A stretch of DNA of 64,000 bases, taken from assembly GCA_021307315.1 (NCBI GenBank), contig JAJSPD010000043.1:1-64000 (forward strand). Reading direction: 5' to 3'. This document shows, in pieces, positions 11,159-22,179 of the stretch. Numbering within the stretch: the stretch's first letter is position 1; the number at the start of each line of letters is the position of its first letter. The notes beneath the pieces were generated by a model. The model did no database searches, was not told where the DNA came from, and worked only from the letters and a program-made list of their open reading frames with translations. The DNA is from Bisporella sp. PMI_857 (taxonomy: Eukaryota; Ascomycota; Leotiomycetes; Helotiales; Helotiaceae). The translations under genes and the position numbers were made by a program.

Positions 11159-11600
11159 ATGGCCTTCGCCCTGGCAGCTGTTCTTGTTGTCATCACAACC
11201 ATATTTTTTTACCAGTCGTACATTCATCGCTGTTGTCCTTCGGCAACGGACAAAACTGATGATCCTCCAAAATGCACGTGCTGATGATTATCTTATGGTT
11301 GCAGCAATGGTGAGTTGAGCTGAGTTTAATACTTCGATTAGTTTGCAAAGGTGTCCAAGTTTCTATGCTGGGGGCTTGGCTCATAAGCGTCAGCGATGAT
11401 CTATGTTTCGGCCTTCTTGTTACTGGGCGGCTCAATTACCAATTCCTACGCGCCACCTCGGCGAGTTGAATCCCGTCCCTCAACTTCTAGCTCGCTTTCC
11501 GAAACCAGAGACTATTGTGACACAGCCTCGTCGCTTTGAAGCTCCTAATATGAACAATGGTCTTTCGCCGGTGTATAGCAGGGATTCTTCCACGGGCCAC
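11159..11600 (+). pseudogene. Remnant of fungal rhodopsin-type integral membrane protein
   Basis: From the ATG at 11159 one frame gives a hydrophobic start (MAFALAAVLVVITTIFF). After a T-run near 11203-11210 the next frame continues TFIAVVLRQRTKLMILQNA and then DDYLMVAAM, which is followed by a good donor (GTGAGT, from 11307). Basic residues after the first helix followed by a D-D-Y/W-L-M motif are the signature of the fungal rhodopsin-domain family (seven-helix, PF20684) as I know it. The remaining helices are not found downstream. A Ser/Arg-rich segment around 11440-11540 resembles the cytosolic tails of that family, but this is weak. Frame break plus missing core indicate a relic; a sequencing error in the T-run alone would not explain the missing helices. 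Confidence 0.4.
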
Positions 11601-11980
11601 AGCAAGTGATATATTGGGAGGAAGCCTGGTGTGCTAAAATCAAGAAAGAGATGGAGTTCTATAAGCTCGTACATGACCCTAACCGCAAGCTCCCGATCAT
11701 TGACATGGGGGAATCTGGAGAGTCCAAAGGCTTTATACCAAAGGGTGATATGCGTCAATGGATTCTATGATGATATAGAGAGAATATGCAGTTAAATGAA
11801 GGAAAGGGGGGGATGGAATAGCCTAGATCCAGTTCATGACCAACAAGTCTCATGAGGAATTAACAACCGGAGTGTGGATTGAAATTTCCCGGCTTGCCAA
11901 ATCCCAACAAACTATACAGCTATTTGTCTGATTTTCAGGGTTGGATGAGAATCAAAATTATTATAGCCTATCATGAGTAC
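11601..11980. other. Spacer before HET gene
   Basis: No gene seen. Contains the 3' flank of the minus-strand HET gene that ends at 11981. Confidence 0.35.
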
Positions 11981-14402
11981 TCAAACGATAGTAACATCCA
12001 TTATCTCTAATCGAGAAAACTCCTTGTCGCTTATTTCCTGTCTTACTAACCCGACCCTTTGCCATGCTTTGTTCCATCCCGAAGAAGTCTGGGTCCATCC
12101 AGTCGGAACCAAAACTAGACATCTAAACACTATTCTGCTAACATAAGAACTTGTGTTCGGAGGCGTGGGTCGTCCAATAAAATCCGGATTTAATTCCGAC
12201 CAATCATTTCTACATACATAAAAGACAAGAATAGAAGTGTGCAGAGGGCTATTTGGGTAGTCCATGTAGCAGTTAGGAGGGTAATCATAAACTCTTTGAG
12301 CCCTTCCACGTAGAGTGATCGAACCTGTCGAGCTAAGCATACTATCCAACCCTCTAGCCTCAATGAGGTCTATCAATATTATGTCTTTATAGGACATATG
12401 TCTCTTTTCCCACTTGACACCCCCAGAGACTGAAGCCCAAGACCAGGACGGTGCAATATGTGTGGGTCCCTTGTACTCTGATATGTCTTGCAATGGATGC
12501 TCGTTATCTTGATTGAGCTGCCACAAAAGCCCCTGACCTAAGTACTCTTTCCAGAGCCCCGCCATGTAATTCATTCCAGATAGTCTCGCTACTGCGCTTG
12601 CGGTGCCTCCTATGGCTGCTAGTCTATCTTTGACGTACGTGAGCTCCCGATGGGAGAAATTTTCGATAATCTGAATCCAGGCCTTATGATATCTGCGCCA
12701 CTTATACAAGTCCAGGTCTTGACTAGCTCCCGTCGCCGAATTGTAAAGATATTGATTTTCATAGTCAGAACTGCGTTCAGGCCCTATAACAGCCCGTTGT
12801 AGACCTCGGGCAGTGAAGTCAGCGTCGGCAGACTCTGATTCTGAGATCTTCTTAAGATTCAAGATAGATTCTGACCCGTGAGAAGTCAGGCACACCCACC
12901 GAAGCTTATTGTGACCATACACCAACGTTCGTCTAGAACTGTAATTGGTTAGTATTATCTAAGTTGCATTTATATTTGGAGACTCAATTTAGTACAAGAG
13001 CTGCTCCTGAAGAACCCATCCCCTCCTGTATAAAGGCTCCTTATCTGCATCTGCAATGGACAGATCAAAATCTGGCTGTTCTGGTTGCAAATACCAATTT
13101 AGAGTGCCGGCTTTATCCATCTGATTGGCGAAAGGAATACTGCGACCGAGATGTCCATTCCGAGATTGGATACAGCCAGAAGAGCTGCCATTTGAGTGTG
13201 CAGCACTAATTGTAAAGGAAGCAAAGCGATATACATTCTGCATTCGAAGTGCTTCAGAAGCCCAGTCGGATTCACTGTCTGTAGAAATTGCAATTTAGCA
13301 GGGAGAAACAACAAATTATGCTATATAAAGAGCCTTTATACCTTGAATGATACATAAAGAGTCAATCCAAAGATATCGAAAGCCCAGCCGACGCGTAATT
13401 ATGACAGCATCTCTAAAAGTAGGGGGCATAGTAGCAAGAGGAATACCATTTCGCCGCTCCTCGATCGTCCTAGTGGTTGTGGTAAGAGGGCGGCTAGAGC
13501 CCCACCGGTGAGATAAAGCCACGTATAAAGCGCTGCGGCTTTCAAAGTCGTTGTTGGTTGTATCAATGAGGAAAGCCTCTTCGTTCCTGCTCTTCGCTTC
13601 AACGTCGATCAGGCGTGTTGGTAGTGTCCACTCGGTTTGGTCTTGGAAAGTATTGCACTTAGAATGAGAGGACTGACACTCAGACAGCCACTGAGATACC
13701 AAGGCAAAGCAGTAATCCGAACTGGTTGATTTATCAAGACAAGGAGGAAAGTCGCGAAGGAGTCTGGTATATTCTACGCAGAATTTAGTGTGAGCTTAAT
13801 ATATATCCTATACATACATTCTCAACAAACAAGACTTTAGCTCGTCGCGACTTACAAAAATGCCAAAACTTACGGTTGTCTTCTTGTTGTAAGATTATAT
13901 AGCTCATGTACGCTGGCTTATGCCCCGCTATCAAAAAAAATTCTGCTGGTGAATACGGCCTTTGCTGCTGCAGTTCAAATTTCAATCTGGGCCATCGTGG
14001 CTGGTAAAAGGACAAACCTAGAGCCACTCTCAAAGCTCTCTCATCAGATGTCTTTACGGTTTCGAGGGAAGCCCGGGCTTTGTAGTATGCAACAACACAG
14101 AGCTGGCATTCTCCTAGATCTGCGCATGAGCCAAGCTCTTTGAGGCTTGTGTGTAGTGAACGATGAACCGCTTCGCACGCTTTTTGCTCTGCATCTTGTT
14201 TGATATTTGCCGCATTATCTCTGATTTGGAGTTCTTTTAACCTCTTTTGCTCAGCTTTGTGTCTGTCATTTTCTGGCTCGTATCTCATTTCTTCTGGTCT
14301 AGGCCGTCTCAACTTAAGTTCTGGCGGGTCTGGTATTGTTTGTAATATATTTAAATTACACTCTAACGTTGAAAAGAATGTCTGGCACTCTGTACAATGC
14401 AT
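11981..14402 (-). CDS. Heterokaryon incompatibility (HET) domain protein
   Basis: Four exons, complement of 11981-12938, 12996-13278, 13342-13773 and 13874-14402, give 733 residues with consistent phase; introns are 57-100 bp with GT-AG ends (the first donor is GTAAGT). The first part (residues 1-176) has Cys pairs (CTEC; CADLGECQLC) and a charged helix. The HET domain follows: YVALSHRWG at about 260-268, FRDAVIITRRLGFRYLWIDSLCIIQ split over 296-320, the junction giving D-S-E-S-D-W, and RGWVLQEQLFSRRTL. These are the three conserved HET blocks. HET proteins act in vegetative (heterokaryon) incompatibility and programmed cell death after non-self recognition. A second donor inside exon 1 would create a stop, which fixes the choice. 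No NACHT or WD repeats are attached, so it is a HET-only type. Partner and specificity are unknown. Confidence 0.88.
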
Positions 14403-15472
14403 AGTGATAAGATCTCGAACGGAAAGTAATGAGCGAAGAAGCCGAGCTACCGGCTGCTACTTGTTTAAACAAGGTGTGGGGTGGTGGGGCGGCTATCGGA
14501 TGACTAAAGGAAATCCGCGAACAGTGATTAAGATTTAGGAGCTACAACCGGCTTTATCTAACTTTTAGTAGCTATTTGTATGTAGTTATGATCATGTGAC
14601 TAGCACCTGAAACAGTGGGACCTCGATCCTACTCAACCCCTTAGAACAAAAGCTTACAAGAATCAAGAACAACCAACAATCAAGACTTATCCACCAACCT
14701 CAACGAGCATTGCGCATGAAACACATGCGTGCGTGCCCTCAGGTTAAAGTATAAGTAATTACTCTGACCCGGGTGTTCCCACACTAACCGTGTTATAGAA
14801 TATTCTTAATTTATGTATATTTCGTGATTCTTTCCTAGCCCCAATACTTTCATCTATGTTTAACAACCACAATTTTTCAACCTTTTCCTCTCTTGTACAA
14901 CAAACATATTCATGTTGCATTTGTCTCACAGTAAGAAATTAAAAATCAAATTGTAGATAAATAACCTTTAATAACATAAAGAACAACGCTCCTCTTCATA
15001 TCTATTTCTACCCTTCTGCCTTGTGTCCACTCACTTGCCACCAGAGGCCCCTTGATCGGTCATACTCCGGCTGAAAATTCATGCTAGCAACGGTAAGTCT
15101 CAGTTTCAACTAAAATCTACGATCATCCTTTACCCTTTCGATGCTACTAAGCAATTGCGACACCAACCACACCTCATGTCTGCCTCACATTTACTGAATT
15201 ATGAGCTTGACAGCATCTAAACCCTTTCGCCAACATGCATGGTCGGATTATCGCTCTCTCTAGGGGTAGAGCACTCCGGATACTGAGTGCCGTTCACAAA
15301 CGAGCAAGCACAGCCAATAGTCAAAATAAAGGAGCAGCACTTACTATAATGCAAGAAAGAAGATAAATCCTACGAGCGGATATTTTGCAAGTTCCCAGGT
15401 AGGACTCAGCTCGTGTACGCACGCGCTGGAACATGATACACCCAAGAGACGACTGGGCTTCCTCGTGCCAAG
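14403..15472. other. Spacer
   Basis: HET promoter side plus about 800 bp with no supported gene. Polypyrimidine and AT-rich patches only. A stretch near 15250-15290 was examined for tRNA structure and does not fold as one. Confidence 0.4.
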
Positions 15473-17065
15473 ATGCAACGCTTCTTCCGATCAAAATTGT
15501 CTCGGAAGATGTCCACAGATTCGAAGCCACAACAATATGAACAATTCTTCCACTATACAAGTGGCAGGTGGCTATGGAATGAAGAGAAAGAGCTTCGTGC
15601 GAGATATGTGAAGCTCAATGTTGAGGAACTTAAGCGGATTGCAGCTGAGAGCATTGGTGCGAAGTCTTGTGTCTTCTTGTGTCTCAATGACCAAGCTGGC
15701 TGAAGGTGGTTATAACAAGGTTTTCAAGCTAGTGATATATAATAGTTCTGTTGCTATCGCACGCATACCATGTCCGAATTCTAGACCAGCATTCAAGACC
15801 ACCGCCTCTGAGGTTGCAACCATGGAGTTTGTCAGCTCCCTCTGAATTAATCGGAGAAGGTGGGAGCTAATATCTTCCTCCCTTAGGTCAGAACTATTCT
15901 CAACATACCGGGCCCTAAAGTCCACGCCTGGAGTGCGGTAGCAGACAATCTCGGTGTCCTTCACTTGGTTAATTCTATGGGCAATCTTCTGAGAATTTTA
16001 CTGACCCTGTGAGGTATGGCAATATTTATTTTGCAAAAGATTCATTCCCTAGATGCAAAAAGGCGGAGGTTTCTAGTGATGTTTCTGTAGAACTAAAAAA
16101 GGAGGTAGAAGAGCATGCATTCTGGAGAAAGAGCGAGCATCAATGCCAATTGAACGGGGTCCTTGTAGGCATCCAAGAGGGGATTTTTATGATTACGCTA
16201 ACCGTTTGTAAGGAAAATACTCATGATTATCTTAAAGCTCTAGCCAATGACCAAATCAAGTGGTTGAGTCAACATACAGTTCGGGAAGCACCAATAGATA
16301 TATTCCAAAAATCGGATGCGCTGAATTCTCCTAACACTCACATTGCACTTTACAAGAAATACCTGGGTATCTCTCCTTACATTTTCCCGAATGATAAGAG
16401 AATGACTCGCTCTACTCTTTGGCATTGGGACATGCATGCCCCAAATTTCTTTGTGAAAGATGACCGAATTACTAGCCTAATTGATTAGCAATCTACATGG
16501 GCTGGCCCGCTGTTCCTTCAATACCGCTATCCGAAACTTGTGGATCACACTGGCGAAGTACTGTTGAGACTTCATCCAGAGTACAGGGACTTGGAGAAGA
16601 GCGAAAAAGATCGGGTCACAAACCAGGTTAAGAGATCTATTGTGCAATAGCTCTACGAAACCGAATCCAAAAAACAGAATCCGCTACTTGTCGAAGTCAA
16701 TGATATCCCTCATGGGGTGACGAGAAGACAGACGATCGAATTCGCCGAGGATACTTGGGAAGGAGATATTTTACCCTTTAGGCAGTGTCTTATTAGGTTA
16801 GAAAGGTTGCCCTACCTAACTCTCCATTTCACGAAATTAACTGACGAAGGACACGTAGGCATTGGGGTGAACTAGGATTTGATGTTTCTTGTCCTATCCA
16901 CTTAACCGAGGAAGATATACAGAACCATATGCGAGATGGCGAGAGGTGGAACGAGGAGGCCGATTTCTGGGATGGATTAGAAGGTTTTGTTGCCCGTGGT
17001 GGGTGAACATCGAATGAAACGTATAATGAAGTGGGAAGGTGGCTGGTAGTCAGAACACCCAGTTA
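15473..17065 (+). pseudogene. Aminoglycoside-phosphotransferase-like (kinase-fold) pseudogene
   Basis: Pieces in different frames read as the fungal phosphotransferase family (APH, PF01636): FFHYTSGRWLWNEEKELRAR and ELKRIAAESIGAKSC, then MTKLAEGGYNKVFKLV with IARIPCPNSRPAFKTTAS, EVATMEFVSSL, LNIPGPKVHAWSAVADN, then TLWHWDMHAPNFFVKDD and ITSLID. The HWDMHAPNFFV block is the catalytic loop equivalent (H-x-D-x-x-x-x-N). Frames change near 15690, 15840-15900, 16000 and 16860. In-frame stops follow: TAG at 16486-16488 where family members have Trp (IDWQS), TAG at 16648-16650 in place of a Gln-like codon, and TGA at 17004-17006 in place of a Trp. All three fit C-to-T or G-to-A changes. Intact relatives are choline/aminoglycoside-kinase-like proteins of unknown substrate. 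No splice model restores the frame, so it is a dead copy. Confidence 0.75.
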
Positions 17066-17747
17066 AAAAAATAGCCCGAACCTCAGCTTTACTGCAAGGC
17101 TTCGATCTCTTTTCAACCCAATGCATAAAATCTGCAACATTCCGACAAATGACAATGTGCCTACATTGTGGCTGCACGCTAACAGCTGAAACAAAAAAAA
17201 CCGGATCACACAGTTCCTCTCGGCCCTACGGATAGAACCCCACATAGATAAGGAACAATGGAATTACTAATCAGCCATAACAGTTTTGGTAGAAAATTAG
17301 ATGGAGATGGAGTTGATAGTGAATGCTATGAGGGTCTACAGCGGAAGGGTTTAGGAGCATGCAGTCTGCTGTACCGACGTCATCATTGACACAGCAACCA
17401 GAGACACAATTAGCAGAGTTTCAAGATTCAAAGTTGATTTTGGTGAGCGCAGTGTTTTTAGTCAAATATGATTTATTTAGGCAAAACAAATGACTATAAA
17501 AATACAAGAGTCATAATGGCGAGTATCTAGAGTCAAGAGTATTGTTTTCGGGCCGCCTCATGATGCATAACAAACAACTCTTATTGCTCACAATGAATGA
17601 ATGTATAACCGACACTACCAGCACCCCAAAACAAAATCCGCATTTCAATTACTTGTTTTAGTAAGACCATCTAAGAAAACGCCATAATGCACCTCTCATC
17701 CAACTCCCCAATTCCCCGTATGTGTAATTTACATATGCGCAGGCGCC
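17066..17747. other. Spacer
   Basis: No gene seen between the APH-like relic and the 3' end of the retropepsin-like gene. Mildly AT-rich. Confidence 0.4.
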
Positions 17748-19740
17748 TCACTGCTTCATCACATCCTCATAGTCCATCTCACCATCACTTACCTCACTGT
17801 CATCCTCATTGCCCTCTTTCTCTCCATCATCATCAAGCATATCCCAGTCATCATCTCCCACATCACTCCCCTCTCCGAGCTCTTCTTTATACCCAGCATA
17901 CGAATCCCTAGAGGCATCCTTCCGATACCATTCCACCGCATCCACAATTGTAGGCTTCCTACCAACAGCGTTTAGGCTTCCATAAAATGGGATAGCTGGC
18001 CCTTCATCTTGCTCCCGCTTTACCTCCACTTTCTGCCAATAGAGCGCCTTCTCGACGTCCTCTTTGTTTTGATACCAGAAATTGAGGTGGTTGTATTTGT
18101 CTTGCTCAACCTTTTCTTGAAGCTTCTTGCGCTCGGAAGAATTAAGTGGCATAGGTGGGATGTTGGTGGTAGAAGGGATTGAAGGATATTGTTTACTGAC
18201 ATGAAGACTGAGCTTGCCTGGAGAACCAGATGGGTGGAGAGGAGCTGCATGGATAGGAACAATACCTCGATTGATGAATTTTTTAGGCATATCGGCATCC
18301 GAGTGAGTACCTTGGTCGTAAGAAGGGCATGGTGTCTCATTCAACGGGTGGCTAGACGACCTCACTACTGGAGAATTGATGACATAGGAATGGTAGGGTG
18401 AGAGACAGGTGATGTTTCCGGCCCATTGAGGATATTGATATGATTGATGAGATACGCAGATATTGGACGATTGTTGTGGATTAAAACAAGGACCAAGGTG
18501 ATACTGATCAGCCAATGGAATGTCACCGGGTTGACGTGAATCAGCAGAGGCACCAAGGGCATATTGGTCGGGTCCCATGTTGAAGTCGAATGTCTTCTTC
18601 GTCTGAGCCCCATATATAGAGTCGCTTGCCAAGAAAAGCCCATGCCTAGGTTCTCCTAATGATTCTGATTGAGAAGTTGATTGAATTGTAGCCGCGAGCT
18701 GAAGGTCTGCATACTCCTGCTTTATAGCCTTCTTGAGTGCATTGTTTCTTTGACCTGTCAATTCGGCATTATTTATCCCCCCGCTAGCCCAGCAAGTAGT
18801 CGAACTATCTTCAAGCTTGATTGGTTTCTCCTGTCTCGACAGCGTCTTTCTATACTCCGCCAGCTCACCAGGTGTCAAAGCCAACTTCTCCAAGCGAGCC
18901 TTCTCGATATATATAGTGATATCCGGTTCACTGTTAATGTTCGAGGCTATGCCTTGAACGAAGTTGCAATCGCTATTTCCGATCTGGCTTGTAGGCAAAG
19001 AGAGGTAATTGATGTTGTATGGTTGGTTAACTCCCTCTGGAATCTCAACATCGTCAATCCCCATAGCGTAGTCACTTCTGGGCCCTTCATCAACATCACC
19101 GCCAACCCCATCGTTGTATTCATAGCAAAATTCGCAGTTACATTCGCTCGCAGTCGAGCCTTCCTCCCCTTCGAGCTCCACGGTAACCATATCTTCGTCA
19201 TCATCCTTTCCCAACACAGCAAGTTTGTAAGCGCCACCATCACCGCAATCGGCATACCACATGAAGCGGCCATCATTGAAGTAACCTTGCTGGACGTGGT
19301 GTGTAGGGTCACAGAGCTTTGAATAGCCTCTGTTCTCCATCAACGTCTCAGCAGAGAGGCCATTATAGGCTAATCCAGGAATATGCGCCACGTTCTTCAG
19401 AACCAACACGCCTTCGCTATCAGTAGTTGAGGGACTAGGCTTGACTTTCAAGACAACCGTGCCGACACCGATAATGTCCACTCCCAGGGAGGAGTCGAAG
19501 TCGTTGAGCGGGGTGTAGGTCGCGAAGCAGCAGCGCTCGGCCTGTTGATGTTATCGATGAGTATATTACCATGTGTGTATATCTGGTGTTATTTATGCAC
19601 AGCAAGATACTCACTGCATGGTGGTAGCTTGCGCTACTGTTTACCAGCCAATCCATCTTGCAGTGATGAGGAGGGTCGTCGATTGCCTGTTGGATTTGGG
19701 AATTCTCCATTTCCTTTCGGGAAGCGGCCACTTGTGCCAT
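17748..19740 (-). CDS. Copia-type retropepsin-like protein lacking the catalytic Asp
   Basis: Two exons, complement of 17748-19541 and 19615-19740, give 639 residues (intron 73 bp, donor GTGAGT, phase 0). Residues ~30-130 match the Ty1/copia (TNT1-94-like) protease fold: DWLVNSSASYHH, FATYTPLNDFDS, VDIIGVGTVVLKV, then GVLVLKNVAHIPGLAYNGLS. In active copia proteases the first block reads D-S/T-G-A-S; here it is N34-S-S-A-S (codon AAC, 19639-19641), so the catalytic Asp and the Gly are both replaced. The remaining ~500 residues are unlike gag-pol: disordered, with Gln/Ser/Pro segments, a WYRKDASRDSYAGYKEELG-like block near 570-590 and a very acidic tail (DVGDDDWDMLDDDGEKEGNE). No integrase or reverse transcriptase is present and no LTR flanks it, so it looks like a domesticated, non-proteolytic fold. 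Its role is unknown. Confidence 0.75.
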
Positions 19741-20377
19741 CTTGAGATAGCAAGCAAAGTGTCAGCAGAAACTAGTGATTGCTAGAAGTAGATCAAAATT
19801 GTGGTTTCCAGAACAGTTTCGAAACGTTGTGGTACGAAGCTGAGGAGGTTCAGCAGCAGACACTTGGCAAGTATGGTGGTAGATTACCCACTATCTCATC
19901 CTTCTCTCTTTGCAGCCAGTTTTATTTTTGCAAATATTCACTTCTGGTAGGTCAGTACAAGGAAGTGATTGAGAAGGCGGACGTAGGCTCGAGGAGAAGC
20001 TATATTTTTAGCCTGAGGCACCAATCTAGCAAGCGACGAAAATAGGGGGTGCCAAGCGGAGCTTTTGTCGGTCTTCCAATTCCTCTAGATAGTTCTATAG
20101 TATTGAACCACTATTATCAGGCAGCATTGAGAATACTCTGCGTAGCTGATATCTTGTAGACTTTTCCAAAGTCTAAGAAACCACCCTAAAAAAACGCTAA
20201 TCGTTCCTAGGTTTCTCTTGAGATTTTTTTCATTATCCTGTTGTGATTCAGCGATCATGCTATGGAATAGCCGCACTCAACATCTGCCTAACGGGGTACT
20301 ATTATACCAATCGCAAGTCTTTTGGGTTCGCATGACGCATGGAGATCCCTATAAGAGAGCAGGAATATATGACCAGC
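19741..20377. other. Spacer
   Basis: Probable promoter and leader of the retropepsin-like gene at its left end, then about 500 bp with no supported gene before the foldback element. Confidence 0.4.
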
Positions 20378-20399
20378 ACTATAGTCTAGACTGCGGACT

Positions 20400-20424
20400 G
20401 GGTTGGGTTGGGTTGGGTTGGGTT
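20400..20424 (+). repeat. Tandem GGGTT run
   Basis: Five GGG tracts separated by TT make a short perfect pentanucleotide array able to form a G-quadruplex in principle. It is followed by three copies of TTTCGACC and then the large palindrome. It occurs only in the left arm of the foldback element. Confidence 0.8.
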
Positions 20425-20446
20425 TTCGACCTTTCGACCTTTCGAC

Positions 20447-20474
20447 CCAACCCACTGGGGCCCCAGTGGGTTGG
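20447..20474. repeat. 28-bp perfect palindrome
   Basis: The 14-base half CCAACCCACTGGGG is followed directly by its reverse complement, with the symmetry centre between 20460 and 20461. A variant of the half-site (CCCAGTGGGTTG) recurs inside both arms of the foldback element, at about 20503-20516 and 21137-21150. Confidence 0.85.
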
Positions 20475-20574
20475 CTGGGTTATCATTATATTTTACAACC
20501 CAACCCAGTGGGTTGCCAAGCTATTATTAATATATTACTAATACTAATTAGTTCACGGTTCCTGGCTGCACATT

Positions 20575-20810
20575 GTAGGTAGTTAATTCATGGCCATTTA
20601 GTTCCTGGCTGTTACGTAGTCAATTTATGGCCATTTGGTTTCTGGCTGTCACGTAGTCAATTCATAGCCTTTTGGATTCTGGCTGTCACGTAGTCAATTC
20701 ATGGCCTTTTGGATTTTGGCTGTCACGTAGTCAATTCATAGCTTTTTGGATTCTGGCTGTCACGGGGTCAATTCATAGCTATAGTTCTTAGCTATTATGT
20801 AGTTAATTTC
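20575..20810. repeat. 37-bp tandem repeats in the left arm
   Basis: About six units with the core GTAGTCAATTCATGGCC followed by TTTTGGATTCTGGCTGTCAC, differing at a few positions each. About four units in reverse orientation fill the right arm (about 20930-21090). The unequal number shows expansion or contraction within an arm after the inverted structure formed. Confidence 0.8.
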
Positions 20811-21170
20811 CGATAATTTACCTATTGATATGTATTGGTTTATAACCGAAGCCATGAAATTAGTACATATATTAAAGTTTAACTTTGCATTTAAAAACCA
20901 ATAGGTAAATTATCGGAAATTAACTACATAACAGCTAAGAACTATAGCCATGAATTGACTTCGTGACAGCCAGAATCCAAAAGGCCATGAATTGACTACG
21001 TGACAGCCAGAAACCAAATGGCCATAAATTGACTACGTAACAGCCAGGAACTAAATGGCCATGAATTAACTACATACAATGTCAGCCAGGAACCGTGAAC
21101 TAATTAGCATTAGTAATATATTAATAATAACTTGGCAACCCACTGGGTTGGCCGCAGCGTAACTATAGTC

Positions 21171-22179
21171 CATTGACAATATCACCAATTTCATTTACTG
21201 AACATAAAAATTTCAAAGTTTCTGAAGCCCCTCTCAAGATAGCTACCCAGGCTTCAAGATTATGGCCAAATTGAAGCAGAGGAGGTAGGTTGACGTTCTT
21301 CATTAGGAATGTGGCAGCGTATGTAAAGTCCGTATCAACACAAGTTCTTATAATCAAACAGCGTAGAACTCAAAATGCTGTAGTCTCAGGCACCTCTGCT
21401 AGCAATCCACATAACCAACCATGGAAGCATACACTCCACCATAAGGATCATGCCTATGAAGGAAGCAAAACAGCATACTGTTGGCCGCTGCACGTCGACC
21501 AGCATGGCAAGGAAGAAAAGCTCACTCGCTATATGTCGGGAAGTCGGAATGGTTCGGGTTGATACTCAATAGGGAAGGCCCCCATGGAACAAATATGGCG
21601 AATCAAAGCGAATTCGTGGCAAGGCAAGCATACCTAGTAGTTTGGTAGGAAAGATATTTCGTGGCAAGTCGAGATGAGGACGCTGACGCAGATGCTTGCG
21701 CGACGACTACTGATGCATTAGGTTATGGAAGCAAGCATTAATCGCAGTCAAAATAGAGATGATGCTGTTTTTGCAATTCTGCATTGTGAGGTAGATCCAC
21801 GACTAAAATCTGACATGATGCGATGTAGGTCGTACTTGCCGGAACAGTCTATCTAAAGGAATCTTGATGACTTAGTGTATTAATACAAAGATGCAAAGAC
21901 ACTTTTGTAACATATTCAGCAATAGGCGTGAATGCCAAGAGAGAGTTGTGTGAGAGGCAGACTTACGGAGAGAAATTTGGAATAACCCGGGGATTGCTGA
22001 GGCAAAATGGACAATCAAAATAAATGCCTTCGGAGCCACAAATCGAAAGGGGAACTATTTGGCAGAAGCGTTCCAGAAGAAACGTGAGGAGCGAACGGCA
22101 GGTGCATGTTGGCCTACTTTTGTTGAAGGATATCCTCAATGCTGAATGATGGTCGAATACCCAGTGCCGAACCGATGTC
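21171..22179. other. Spacer
   Basis: No supported gene. Contains the 3' flank of the minus-strand 2EXR gene at its right end. Confidence 0.4.

Larger units (their letters stand above)
20378..21170. mobile_element. Foldback (long inverted-repeat) element, non-coding
   Basis: Two arms, about 20378-20826 and 20900-21170, are inverted copies of each other with a short AT-rich loop between them. Both outer ends carry ACTATAGT followed by a CTGCGG block. Next comes a CCCAGTGGGTTG block, then TTAATATATTACTAAT and TAGTTCACGGTTCCTGGCTG, then a series of 37-bp repeats. The left arm is longer: it has about two more 37-bp units and an extra G-rich/palindromic segment. No open frame for a transposase exists, so it would be non-autonomous (MITE or foldback class). 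A target-site duplication could not be fixed with certainty because the outer ends are imperfect. Confidence 0.75.

Noticed and set aside
15240..15300. Possible tRNA around GGGGTAGAGCACTCC
   Set aside because: No matching acceptor stem and no T-loop GTTCGA-type sequence at the right distance.
18681..19322. 213-codon open frame opposite the retropepsin-like gene
   Set aside because: Antisense shadow of a conserved coding exon.
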